Shown: positions 25,215 to 33,521, counted from the first letter of the stretch. The stretch: 64,000 bases of DNA from Fen-1298 sp963833465 (GCA_963833465.1 CAWHXW010000003.1:744001-808000), one strand, 5' to 3'. The notes: generated by a model not told the origin, from the sequence alone. Translations and numbers: made by a program.

Positions 25215-25934
25215 CTACAGTGTACTTTTGAAGAATCCATCGACCATATTTCTATCATCAATGGGTGTGATTAAAGATTTATCTTGTTCATACATTGCTT
25301 TAAGTTCTTTTGCTTTCACTGGTAAGCGACGGCGATCTTTCCCTTTTATCCATTCGGAATTTTTAAAAGTAATAAAAACAACATCTACATCTCCACCAAT
25401 GCCGCCGTGTATTGTAGATTTATTTCTTATTATTTCTTCCGCAAAGACAATTGCCTGATCATTTGGCATAATTTTATTATCGAAAGATGCCTCATCGTTT
25501 GGAGGATAACAGAACACACCACTATGAGTTTTGATTATAATACCACATTTAAGATTTCCATATGAGAGACAAGGACAATTATTCTCAAACTTTGCAAAGA
25601 TTGATGTAATTGAAAATCCCGCAGGGAGTGTTTTGTTAATATTCTTAAATCTTTCTTCGAATTCGCAGTGAATTAAGTGAAGCGAGGCATTTCTTGGATA
25701 TTTATTATTGGATACCATATATTTTGCGTACTCCAATGGTGACTCCCCAAAACTTTCTAAAGAACTGCAAGCGATGGCGCAAGCTATTTGTGATGGATTA
25801 TCAATAGAAGAGACTACAATTTTTTCAGCGTACTCATGATGACCAACATATTTACCCGGATGTCCAACCATACATCGAGTATCAGAAGCAAGGACTATGC
25901 CTGTTTGAGTTATTATTCCGACAATCATCGTCAT
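25215..25934 (-). CDS. Cassette gene: proteasome-like Ntn hydrolase
   Basis: 239 residues. The start MTMIVGIITQTGIVLASDTR follows the N-terminal strand pattern of proteasome-fold hydrolases: Thr after the initiator Met as candidate nucleophile, Asp in ASDTR, and Lys in AEKIVVSS at the expected position (~38). The end GGIGGDVDVVFIT matches the IGGxVDVV strand of bacterial proteasome-like proteins. It is probably a stand-alone peptidase or amidase in the cytoplasm; I see no partner ATPase in the cassette. The co-cassette lipoprotein may be a functional partner. Family call is good; substrate unknown. Confidence 0.75.
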   Translation of the reverse strand: MTMIVGIITQTGIVLASDTRCMVGHPGKYVGHHEYAEKIVVSSIDNPSQIACAIACSSLESFGESPLEYAKYMVSNNKYPRNASLHLIHCEFEERFKNINKTLPAGFSITSIFAKFENNCPCLSYGNLKCGIIIKTHSGVFCYPPNDEASFDNKIMPNDQAIVFAEEIIRNKSTIHGGIGGDVDVVFITFKNSEWIKGKDRRRLPVKAKELKAMYEQDKSLITPIDDRNMVDGFFKSTL

Positions 25935-25997
25935 GTTGAAATTAGACTCAATTCATAAATTATTGAAATTGTTTATTAATTGTTAAATGATGCAACC

Positions 25998-26192
25998 GCC
26001 TAACGGACCAGCGCTAAGCTGCGGCACTGTATATTTGCAACTCGCACCAAACGAAACAAGTTCATGCTGAAAACCAAATTGATTAATAAAAAGTCATTGG
26101 TACTATAAACTGAACAATAAAAACATCACCTCAACATTAGCCATGCTTAACGTACTCACGCTCATTCCGTCAGCTTGAGCGCTTGGTTAGGT
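25998..26192 (-). other. attC site 7 (195 bp)
   Basis: GCCTAAC at 25998 and GTTAGGT at 26186. Arms AGCGCTAAGCTGCGG and CCGTCAGCTTGAGCGCT pair. It is the last site I can find on the right. Confidence 0.85.
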
Positions 26193-26209
26193 GGCGGCTT
26201 TTTCTTACA

Positions 26210-26866
26210 TCACCATTTGAACGGTGGCCAATCTTCAATATCATGGGAACCATTTAATTTAATTCCGCCTTTATCCATGATGGATTTTAAATTTTTGGTA
26301 AAGGATAAATATTCTGTTGAGCCAAAAGCAATTATACCTAATATATCTGGAAGTAACTTAAAACGAGTTTTGCCAGGTTTTCCACGACTAATATATTCTT
26401 GGGTGCAAGCGTAAATTAAGTCATAATTATAGTGTGTAGGGAACCCTCCAAAAGTGGAAAGCCACTCTGAGCATTGTTTCCCTATTAACGGATCATACTC
26501 TTCCAATGCTTCGTCAGTACAGGCTTCAAGCCTAAAAAGATTGGCTTGATGTGATTTAGTCGTTGGACGAAAAGCAGCCATCCAACGTAACAAACCAACC
26601 TGAACAAGAAAGATTGGCCAAAGAATTTTTACGCCGTAATATGATACTTTTTCATTCTTAAAATGAGTAGCATTAAGTTTTTCTCTCTGCCGTTCATATG
26701 CTTTACGAATATCAAATGCAAGTCTAAGGACGAAATCAGATAATTTATCATCAACAGATTCATCACCAAAAATCTCGTGAATAGTAGAATGAAGATTCTT
26801 TAAGTCCCAATAATCTCCATATAAAATAATTCCTGCACCGTATTTTGTTGGTTTTGAAAATAACAT
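26210..26866 (-). CDS. Cassette gene: unknown protein, DUF6904-like
   Basis: 218 residues. The start LFSKPTKYGAGIILYGDYWDLKNLHSTIHEI resembles, over its first part (PTKYGAGIILYGDYWDL), a family of small uncharacterised proteins I would place near DUF6904. The rest is helical (FVLRLAFDIRKAYERQREK) with no membrane segment or catalytic motif I can see. It is downstream of 26886-27317 in the same segment, 19 bp apart. Confidence 0.6.
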   Translation of the reverse strand: MLFSKPTKYGAGIILYGDYWDLKNLHSTIHEIFGDESVDDKLSDFVLRLAFDIRKAYERQREKLNATHFKNEKVSYYGVKILWPIFLVQVGLLRWMAAFRPTTKSHQANLFRLEACTDEALEEYDPLIGKQCSEWLSTFGGFPTHYNYDLIYACTQEYISRGKPGKTRFKLLPDILGIIAFGSTEYLSFTKNLKSIMDKGGIKLNGSHDIEDWPPFKW

Positions 26867-26885
26867 ATAGATTAAAATAAGATTT

Positions 26886-27317
26886 TTATGATTTACTATT
26901 TAATGAAGCATATTTGATTTCAAGTTTTGATTTTGTCTTTTCTATTTTTTTGTTGAACTGTTCTTTCTTGTAACTGTACCAGCTAGAATTTTGGCTACCA
27001 TATATTTTACTTTTTCTTTTGCCTGATATTTGCGCATCAAGGAGTTGATTAACCAATTGAATCAGTTGTAATGCTTTGCCATTTTTCTTTTGTTGAACCA
27101 AGAATCGTATCCATTTATATACTCTTCCAGAATGAATAGTTGCATCAATGTCGTTTTCAAAATACTTCAACTCTTCATCAATTGACGTTTCATCTTTCAT
27201 CGCAAGTCGAATCTTAAAGAAGAGAGTTGCATAAAGAGATTCTTGAGGTTTTAATTCAAACGCATTTCTTATTTGAGACAGGGCTTTATCATGGTTGTTA
27301 TTATTTAATTCTTTCAT
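26886..27317 (-). CDS. Unknown helical TPR-like protein at the right end of the array
   Basis: 143 residues. It starts MKELNNNNHDKALSQIRNAF, a TPR-like helix pair with a following KPQESLYATLFFKIRLAM, then a basic helical end. It may be the C-terminal part of a longer TPR protein. No attC or attI is found between its start and the rightward ATPase gene at 27343, so the first cassette of the array has lost its recombination site or was cut here. Confidence 0.55.
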   Translation of the reverse strand: MKELNNNNHDKALSQIRNAFELKPQESLYATLFFKIRLAMKDETSIDEELKYFENDIDATIHSGRVYKWIRFLVQQKKNGKALQLIQLVNQLLDAQISGKRKSKIYGSQNSSWYSYKKEQFNKKIEKTKSKLEIKYASLNSKS

Positions 27318-27342
27318 TGCAAGCTAGGACTTCAGTTCAAAA

Positions 27343-28365
27343 ATGGCTGAACAACAAACAAATACCGATTTGCGTCAAGATATGAGCTTCTTCGGAAGAA
27401 CCGAAGAGCTCTATCAGCTTGTAAAGAACCTACAAAGAGGGCGACATACGCTTCTCGTTGGAGATAAAGGAATCGGAAAGAGCCGGTTGATGCTTGAAGC
27501 AAAATGGATTCTTACCGGAAGAACAAAAAGGATAGATTTCAGTGCGAACTTTATGACTCAGATTAGAGGACAACTTGGAGTTCGGATTAATCCCAATCAA
27601 TACAAGATTCTCTTTATTGAGCATTCAAATCCACTTGGAGACTGTTTAAAGGAAATGGCCGAGAAGCTCTTTGACAATGGTGATCTTCATATTGAAATAG
27701 ATTCAGAACGATCTGATTGGATGATGGTAAAGAAGCAGCTAACTGGACTTGGCAGTGTTCGACTTCAAGCCACACTCTTTGAAGGAATATCAAAGTCACC
27801 CGAAACATATATGATCTTCTTCGATAATCTGGACCGCATTTCACCAAGCCAACAGGCATTTATTGAAACGCTGCTTAATATCGCTGTTATCTGTGCGGCA
27901 GTCGTTGAAATGAAGGAAGATACAGTTTATAAACGCATCTGGGCTTCGTTTTCAAAGATAGACCTTGAGCCATTGCCGGATGCAGTGTGTATGGAGATGA
28001 TTAATTACTTTCTCGACACCTACAATCTTCGAATTATTGATCGTGAACTCTACAGACGAGAAATTCTGAAATCTTCCAACGGCAATCCATTTCACATCAA
28101 GAATATGCTCTGGCATGGCTCCCGGGAGAAGTATATCGATAACGAAGAGATCCGAAAACTCCGTCAGGTCGATGAAGGTCATTACTTCAATATGGGGCCA
28201 ATCTACATATTCAGTGTTGCTCTATTTACGATCTTCAAAATCTTTTCCATCGGAACCGACAATAGGGAGTTCTATATATATTTTTCTGCGCTTGGCTTCA
28301 TTGCGTATTTGGTTTTCCGGGTGTTCAGGACATTTTTCTTATTTAGGCCGCAGAAGTATCGATAA
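27343..28365 (+). CDS. AAA ATPase with C-terminal membrane anchor
   Basis: 340 residues. Walker A GDKGIGKSR (~40-48) in an AAA_16/STAND-like domain (FFGRTEELYQLVKNLQRG before it), Walker B MIFFDNLDR (~160). Two membrane segments lie at the C-terminus (IYIFSVALFTIFKIFSIG and FSALGFIAYLVFRVF). It reads away from the cassettes and starts 26 bp from the last leftward gene. A membrane-bound STAND-like ATPase in an island suggests a sensor or defence protein, but no effector domain is present. It is not an integron component. Confidence 0.7.
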   Translation: MAEQQTNTDLRQDMSFFGRTEELYQLVKNLQRGRHTLLVGDKGIGKSRLMLEAKWILTGRTKRIDFSANFMTQIRGQLGVRINPNQYKILFIEHSNPLGDCLKEMAEKLFDNGDLHIEIDSERSDWMMVKKQLTGLGSVRLQATLFEGISKSPETYMIFFDNLDRISPSQQAFIETLLNIAVICAAVVEMKEDTVYKRIWASFSKIDLEPLPDAVCMEMINYFLDTYNLRIIDRELYRREILKSSNGNPFHIKNMLWHGSREKYIDNEEIRKLRQVDEGHYFNMGPIYIFSVALFTIFKIFSIGTDNREFYIYFSALGFIAYLVFRVFRTFFLFRPQKYR

Positions 28366-28436
28366 GATATGCAAACTTAATAATTGACATTATATGAGTT
28401 TAAATAGTTGTTTCAGAAAATCAGAAGAATTTGAAG

Positions 28437-29513
28437 ATGTCTTGTACTATTAAACGATCTAATGGTATTTACTACGTTGTTCTAATGAGTGCTAACGGTA
28501 AAAGGAGTTGGTATTCGACGCATACTCGTGATCAGGAGGAAGCCGGAAGGATTGCAAAAGAAATATCAAAGAAACATGAGAAGCCCCGTGTTTTGACGTT
28601 AAGCACCTTTAAGCGAATGATTGAACAATATGCAGAGACCAATTATTCAAGTGGAACTGCATGTATTTACAAACGTAGTTTCGATAAGCTTATTCACTGT
28701 TTTGGAGATATTATGTTGAAAAGTGTCACGCCTTTGTTGATTGAGAAGTTCAAACAAGAATGTCATAAAAAAGTAAACGCTGAAACAGCAAACATGTATC
28801 TTCGAACAATAAGTGCAGCATTTAATCGAGCAAAGGAATGGAGATTATTAGATGACAATCCAGCAAAATCATGTAAACTCATTCGTGTTCCAGACAAAGA
28901 GCCGATTTACTTACCAAAAGAATCAATCAAAATTTTAATAAGTCAGATATCTGATGTACAATTTCGACTAATAATTTTGTTAGCTGTGCATACAGGAATG
29001 AGAAGAGGAGAAATTGTCAATCTTAAGTGGGAGGACATAAATTTTTCTAATCATCTTATTCGTGTCAGAAATAGAGATACTTTTACAGTCAAAGGCGGAC
29101 ATCCAAGAACCATCCCGATGCATCCATATATTTATAAATTATTGTTTCCTTTACAGAAAACAGGAGGCTATGTATTCGTTCACTCTAGTGGAAAAGCGAT
29201 CACGCCATATTATCTCTCACGCACATTTAAAAAGTATATTAGAAAATGTAAATTACCAGAGAAGTATCACTTTCACTCACTGAGACATACTTGCGGTTCA
29301 TTGCTTATTCAAATGGGCGTTCCACTATTCGATGTTCAAAAGATTCTTGGACACAGATCCATAAATACCACACAAATATATGCACATCTAGAAAACGATA
29401 ATCTACGTAAAAGCCTTGAGAGGCTCGACATTTTCAATGAGCCTTTGACCATCGGTAAAGCCATTGCTGGGAACGATCAATTCAACGCTGGTCTTCAATT
29501 GTTTTGGAATTAG
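28437..29513 (+). CDS. Tyrosine recombinase, converging on the island integrase
   Basis: 358 residues from ATG 28437. Arm-binding start IKRSNGIYYVVLMSANGKRS, core-binding domain (~55-160), catalytic Arg in TGMRRGEIVNLKW, FHSLRHTCGSLL, and LGHRSINTTQIYAHL. It lacks the extra insert that marks integron integrases. Its last ~35 codons run into the 3' end of the opposite-strand integrase (overlap 29403-29513), so the C-terminus may be a replaced or extended tail. It could be a remnant of another element brought into the island. Confidence 0.85.
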   Translation: MSCTIKRSNGIYYVVLMSANGKRSWYSTHTRDQEEAGRIAKEISKKHEKPRVLTLSTFKRMIEQYAETNYSSGTACIYKRSFDKLIHCFGDIMLKSVTPLLIEKFKQECHKKVNAETANMYLRTISAAFNRAKEWRLLDDNPAKSCKLIRVPDKEPIYLPKESIKILISQISDVQFRLIILLAVHTGMRRGEIVNLKWEDINFSNHLIRVRNRDTFTVKGGHPRTIPMHPYIYKLLFPLQKTGGYVFVHSSGKAITPYYLSRTFKKYIRKCKLPEKYHFHSLRHTCGSLLIQMGVPLFDVQKILGHRSINTTQIYAHLENDNLRKSLERLDIFNEPLTIGKAIAGNDQFNAGLQLFWN

Positions 29514-30467
29514 GTGACTATATGCTTGTGTTACACGAATCGTCGAATGTCCCATCAGAGCTTGTACTTCATAGATTGGTACACCTGCTTGCACTAACCA
29601 GGAAGCAAATGTATGTCGAAGAATATGGAAATGTAATGATTTATCTACATTCACTTTTTTTATATACTGCTTGAATCTTCGTGATAACCAAATATCACGA
29701 ACCTTTGTCCCATTGAGCATGATTACGTAATCACCAGTTCTTTTTAAAAACATTGCTTGCATAAGTTTTAGCACATACGAATTCATTGGAAGAATTCGAC
29801 GTTTTCCTGTTTTCGTCTGAAAGTTAGCATCTGATTCTACATAGATTAATTCTCTTGAAAAGTCGATATGCTTCCATTGGAGATTTGTAATTTCAGATCT
29901 GCGCATACCTGTAAAAACTGCAAGTTGAATAGCATTGGACAACCATGGTTCTTTAACAGTTTGAATTAATTTCTTAAAGTGATCGAGATTAAAAAATTGA
30001 GGCGTTTGTTGTGGAACCGGGCAGAGTTTGAGATTTTTAATCGGGTTACGCTGAAGTATCTCCCATTGAACTGCTTTATTAAATGCGGATTTAAGAGTTC
30101 GAAGATAAATATTCATGGTAGTAGGGAGAATAATTTGAAGCTTTGCTTGTTTGTACTCATCAATATCTTTTATGCAGATGAGAGAGAGTTTCTTATTACC
30201 CACGCAATCGAGAAAGGAATTCAATGCTCTTTCATAAATTTCTTTCGTTCCTTCTCGATAGCTATTGCACCCGATGCTGAGAAATTGATCTATGTAGTCA
30301 GAAAGATTGGGAATCTTGTTTTTGTGTCTGTGTTCGAAGCTGAGGGAAGGGATTCTCTTGAGAGCTTTCTCACGAGTCTTTTCACCCGTACTAATCCATC
30401 GACGTACACCATTGAATTGAGTAATGAAATAGTAGATACCATTAGAACGTTTAATCAAGGAAGCCAT
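29403..30467 (-). CDS. Tyrosine integrase of the tRNA-Glu island
   Basis: 354 residues from ATG 30467, with AGGAG six bases upstream. Arm-binding start ASLIKRSNGIYYFITQ, core-binding domain, catalytic TGMRRSEITNLQW (Arg), FHILRHTFASWL (HxxR), and MGHSTIRVTQAYSHL (His, Tyr). It reads away from tRNA-Glu, and its start is 68 bp from the 43-bp att repeat. The 25-bp arm-type repeat (30484-30508) lies between, partly where integrase would bind and control its own expression. This is the best candidate for moving the 28-kb island. Confidence 0.92.
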   Translation of the reverse strand: MASLIKRSNGIYYFITQFNGVRRWISTGEKTREKALKRIPSLSFEHRHKNKIPNLSDYIDQFLSIGCNSYREGTKEIYERALNSFLDCVGNKKLSLICIKDIDEYKQAKLQIILPTTMNIYLRTLKSAFNKAVQWEILQRNPIKNLKLCPVPQQTPQFFNLDHFKKLIQTVKEPWLSNAIQLAVFTGMRRSEITNLQWKHIDFSRELIYVESDANFQTKTGKRRILPMNSYVLKLMQAMFLKRTGDYVIMLNGTKVRDIWLSRRFKQYIKKVNVDKSLHFHILRHTFASWLVQAGVPIYEVQALMGHSTIRVTQAYSHLIPKQLKTSVELIVPSNGFTDGQRLIENVEPLKAFT

Positions 30468-30483
30468 AGTGCACTCCTGCAAA

Positions 30484-30508
30484 AAGTGTTAGCAGAAGTG
30501 TTAGCAGT
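30484..30508. repeat. Right arm-type repeat of the island
   Basis: Identical over 25 bp to 2379-2403; contains GTGTTAGCAG twice. It lies between the integrase start and the tRNA-Glu 3' end. Confidence 0.6.
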
Positions 30509-30534
30509 TAGGAGAGGAAAATGCTAAAACCCTT

Positions 30535-30577
30535 GTGCCCCCAACGAGATTCGAACTCGTGTTCCAGGCTTGAAAAG
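30535..30577 (-). repeat. attR within tRNA-Glu
   Basis: 43 bp identical to 2269-2311, from the anticodon stem to one base past the 3' end of tRNA-Glu. Confidence 0.9.
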
Positions 30578-30608
30578 CCCGTGTCCTCGGCCTCTAGACG
30601 ATAGGGGC
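30536..30608 (-). tRNA. tRNA-Glu (anticodon TTC)
   Basis: 73 nt, complete cloverleaf on the minus strand: acceptor GCCCCTA/TGGGGGC, D arm, anticodon loop CTTTTCAAG with TTC, T arm GAGTTCGAATCTC. CCA is not encoded. Its 3' half is the target of island integration, and the island keeps the gene whole. Confidence 0.97.
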
Positions 30609-30647
30609 AAATAAATGAAAATGTTCTTTTTATTTTCAATTTTTTTG

Positions 30648-30722
30648 GGTGACCAGTGGGAGTTGAACCCACGACCTCCAGGGCCACAACCTGGCGTTCT
30701 AACCAACTGAACTATGGCCACC
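30648..30722 (-). tRNA. tRNA-His (anticodon GTG)
   Basis: 75 nt including the extra G at -1 that marks tRNA-His (GGTGGCC start, pairing with discriminator C). Anticodon loop TTGTGG with GTG, T arm GGGTTCAACTCCC. It lies 39 bp upstream of tRNA-Glu, probably one transcript. Confidence 0.97.
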
Positions 30723-31343
30723 GTAACGAAAATAAATTTATTTTCGGGGCTTTCGTTTAACCAATCCCGTTTCACTTCATTCAACGGCATACTCAATTTG
30801 ACAATGAACTTAGTTCGCTCCGCTCTATAAGTTGAGTCAAATTGGGATTGAACTGTGGCACTATGTTATAGACAACAAAGCCCGTTATTTGCATAACAGG
30901 CTTACCTGACGCACAATAAAGATACCGAAATGTGTCTGCAAAGGCAAGATTATTTTCTATTACCGTTTTACAATTAATAGAAACGACTAATATTAGTTAA
31001 AAAGATTGCAAAAATATTTTCAAATTAAAATTGAATAACATAAAATAGCAGTTGCAAATGAAATTCATAAATATCTTTAGAATAAGTTTTGCTCATAGAA
31101 AGTGGTCAAAGAAATTTCGAAGGAGATAATAGTAATTTTGCTTTTTTTATTTGTTCTGATTGAATTGATTCCATGCTCTCTGTTTTCAATAATTCCTAAC
31201 TAAAAATCGTTATTTACCGATTATGATTCCCTGCTTGCCGAAAAAACTGAAACAATCTATTTTTAAAATAGTACTTTAATTTCTAGCTTTAATTCAAAGA
31301 TCGAAAACTTTGTTGTGTTCATTATAAAATTGTAATTAAAAAA
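30723..31343. other. Gene-free stretch between tRNA-His and the efflux operon
   Basis: About 620 bp, AT-rich. One clear hairpin, AAGCCCGTTAT/ATAACAGGCTT (30878-30903), shaped like a terminator without a strong T-run. I see no gene. Confidence 0.5.
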
Positions 31344-31398
31344 TTGACTGAATGTGAAACTTTTATTATACTATAACGTAATAAATGACTAATAGTCA
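31344..31398 (+). promoter_or_regulatory. Promoter and TetR operator of the efflux operon
   Basis: TTGACT (31344-31349), 17-bp spacer, TATACT (31367-31372). The palindrome TGACTAATAGTCA follows at 31386-31398, just after the expected transcription start, placed for repression by the TetR encoded next. Nearly the same palindrome precedes the second TetR gene at 58627. Confidence 0.75.
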
Positions 31399-31417
31399 GT
31401 AAATATAAGGTATTAAA

Positions 31418-32104
31418 ATGGGTATAATAGAACGCAAAGGACGTGAAAAAGAGCACAGAAAAGAAGAAATTCTCGATGCTGCTCAGAAAGTGTTTTTTGA
31501 AAAAGGTCTTGCGACAGCAACGATGGATGAAATTGCTGAGGCGGCAGAGCTGAGTAAAGGCACATTGTATCTCTATTATAAAAGCAAGGAAGATTTGTAT
31601 CTTGGCGTTATGATACGCGGAATGCAAGCGCTATATGCTGAGTATGAAACTGTTGCAGCTTCGCAAGACTCGCCGCTTTGCAAAATAGTGAAGCTTGTAG
31701 AATTATATAGAGACTTTTTTAATTCGAATAGAAAATTCGTCAGGATGTTTCATTTTTTGCAGATGCCGCAATTCCATAAACAGGTTTCTGAGGAGATGCA
31801 GCAGTACTGCGATATTGAAAATAAAAGGTTATGGGACTTAGTAATAGAAATTATGAAACATGGAATGGAATCAGATATTTTACGATCAGATTTAAATCCT
31901 ATTGAAATTGGTATTATTCTTTGGTCCAGCTCTACCACGTTAATGATGCGAGATGATACCGAGGGAGAACGCTGGAAACAACGATTTAATATTGATTTGT
32001 CTCATACGCTCGAAGTCTCCAATCAATTGTTTTTAGATGCTATCCTTACGGATAAAGGACGTAAAGAGTTTGCTGCTTTAAAAAAGAATAACTCGAAATA
32101 TTAG
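31418..32104 (+). CDS. TetR-family repressor of the efflux operon
   Basis: 228 residues. N-terminal TetR helix-turn-helix (ATMDEIAEAAELSKGTLYLY, then YKSKEDLY, ~28-58), variable helical ligand domain after it. First gene of a TetR - TolC - membrane fusion - RND operon, with a palindromic operator 20 bp upstream of its start. It probably represses the whole operon until a toxic ligand binds. Confidence 0.93.
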   Translation: MGIIERKGREKEHRKEEILDAAQKVFFEKGLATATMDEIAEAAELSKGTLYLYYKSKEDLYLGVMIRGMQALYAEYETVAASQDSPLCKIVKLVELYRDFFNSNRKFVRMFHFLQMPQFHKQVSEEMQQYCDIENKRLWDLVIEIMKHGMESDILRSDLNPIEIGIILWSSSTTLMMRDDTEGERWKQRFNIDLSHTLEVSNQLFLDAILTDKGRKEFAALKKNNSKY

Positions 32105-32125
32105 AATAATCCTAATGAGGAAATC

Positions 32126-33496
32126 ATGAAAATTAAATTCATAATATTTTTAATATTGACATTTTTAATTGCTTTGCCTGTTTCATCTCAGCAGAAAATT
32201 TCATTGACCATAGAGCAGGCAATTCAAACCGGACTGCAAAACAGTAAAGCACTTCGAACTTCGCAATTTAAAGTTGAAGCGGCAGATGCAAAGGCAAGCG
32301 AGACAAACACACTTGGACTTCCGTCGTTGAAATTAAACGGAACTTATACAAGAATTAGTCCTGTGCCTGCTTTAGTATTTCCATTCCCTGTCGGTGCAGA
32401 ACTTATCTCTACTACACTTAATGATGCACATTCAATTTCATTCGTAACAGAGAATTATCCGTTAACATCCAACATTGTCAATACGTACGGCCTCAGAGCA
32501 ACATTGCAGCAGCCACTGTTTACTGGCGGGAAAATATCCGGTGCTATTGATGCCGCAAGTTATACAGCCGAGGCTACAAAAGAAGATCTAAAAAAGGACC
32601 AGGCAGATGTACTCTATAATATCAAGGCGTCATATTGGAATTTATATCGAGCGATTGAATTCAAAAAATTTGTTGATGAAAATGTCGATCAAATAAAATC
32701 GCACGCTGTCGATGCAGAGAATCTTTTCAAACAAGGACTTTTAACGACTAACGATGTAATGAAGGTTCGCGTTCAGTTATCTGATGCATTGGTTCGTCAG
32801 ATTGATGCAAAGAACGATGTGCAGCTATCTATGTATGTTTTAAACAATACTATTGGTCTTCCGCTGCAAACGGAAATAGAACTTGCATCGACAATTCGTA
32901 TTGTGGACCGGGAATGGGCATCGGCAGATTCTCTCGTTAAATCAGCTTTTGAAAAACGTCCAGAGGTGTTGGGAATGAATGCCCGTGTAAAAGCAGGTGA
33001 AGCAGGTTTAACTTCAGCGCGCGGCGGATGGTGGCCTCAAATTTACTTGGTTGGGAATTATGATTATGATCGTCCAAATCAGCGCTATTTTCCAGAAACA
33101 GATGAATTTCAAGATTCATGGAATGTATCGATCTCAGTTTCTTTTGATCTCTGGAATTGGAATCAAACAGGCCATCAAACCACGCAGGCACAAGCACAAT
33201 TAGCGCAAGCCGAAGAAGGTCTTTCCATGACTAAAGATGGTATTACACTGGAAGTGACTCAAAGCTATCTCGACATTAAAAAAGCAAAGGAGCGCAAAAA
33301 TGTTTCCGAGCAGGGTGTAGCTCAGGCAGAAGAAAATTATCGTACTATGGACGGAAAATACAAACAAGGACTTGCAGCAAACTCGGAACTGCTCGATGCT
33401 GAAGTAGCGTTGCTTCAGGCAAAATTAAATTTAACACAGTCATTAGTTGATTATGAACTTGCCATCGCGCAGCTTTCCAGAGCGATAGGTGAATAA
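32126..33496 (+). CDS. TolC-like outer-membrane efflux protein
   Basis: 456 residues with a signal peptide (MKIKFIIFLILTFLIALPVS). Two repeats of long helices and strands as in OEP/TolC: AIQTGLQNSKALRTSQF, ATLQQPLFTGGK, a second half around VSISVSFDLWNW, and a last helix NSELLDAEVALLQAKLNLTQ. It forms the trimeric outer-membrane channel of the tripartite pump with the two following genes. Starts 22 bp after tetR. Confidence 0.92.
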   Translation: MKIKFIIFLILTFLIALPVSSQQKISLTIEQAIQTGLQNSKALRTSQFKVEAADAKASETNTLGLPSLKLNGTYTRISPVPALVFPFPVGAELISTTLNDAHSISFVTENYPLTSNIVNTYGLRATLQQPLFTGGKISGAIDAASYTAEATKEDLKKDQADVLYNIKASYWNLYRAIEFKKFVDENVDQIKSHAVDAENLFKQGLLTTNDVMKVRVQLSDALVRQIDAKNDVQLSMYVLNNTIGLPLQTEIELASTIRIVDREWASADSLVKSAFEKRPEVLGMNARVKAGEAGLTSARGGWWPQIYLVGNYDYDRPNQRYFPETDEFQDSWNVSISVSFDLWNWNQTGHQTTQAQAQLAQAEEGLSMTKDGITLEVTQSYLDIKKAKERKNVSEQGVAQAEENYRTMDGKYKQGLAANSELLDAEVALLQAKLNLTQSLVDYELAIAQLSRAIGE

Positions 33497-33521
33497 GAAA
33501 TTACACAAAGGATAAAATACC

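Larger units (their letters stand above)
18994..27342 (-). mobile_element. Integron gene-cassette array without integron integrase (CALIN-type)
   Basis: Seven complete attC-like sites and one half site separate eight segments. All genes read on the minus strand. In minus orientation each site starts [C/A]CTAAC with an L'' box containing CTCAAGCTGA and ends with an L' box complementary to CTAAGCTG and GTTAG(G/C/T). The extra C in CTCAAG versus CTAAG is the extrahelical base that sets strand choice, and it points the same way in every complete site I compared, agreeing with gene direction. The attI/intI end should be to the right, but only phage-type integrases are present there. Confidence 0.85.
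2269..30577. mobile_element. 28.3-kb genomic island integrated at tRNA-Glu
   Basis: It is bounded by 43-bp identical direct repeats (2269-2311 and 30535-30577). The right one is the 3' half of an intact tRNA-Glu gene, the usual target of tyrosine integrases. An integrase (29403-30467) lies directly beside the tRNA end. Just inside both ends is an identical 25-bp sequence with two GTGTTAGCAG units. Cargo: secreted nuclease, AbiE pair, type I restriction, PIN remnant, phage-like genes and an integron cassette array. No conjugation genes are visible, so it would need help to move between cells. Confidence 0.85.

Noticed and set aside
19257..26192. Regular repeats as a CRISPR or REP array
   Set aside because: Units are 153-196 bp, palindromic and separated by genes of several hundred bp or more; this fits attC, not CRISPR.
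28437..29513. Recombinase beside the cassette array as the integron integrase
   Set aside because: It reads divergently from the cassettes as intI would, but has a phage-type arm domain (IKRSNGIYY), lacks the integron-specific extra segment near the catalytic boxes, and is separated from the array by an ATPase gene.
30524..30796. 90-residue reading frame over the tRNAs
   Set aside because: It overlaps tRNA-Glu and tRNA-His completely.
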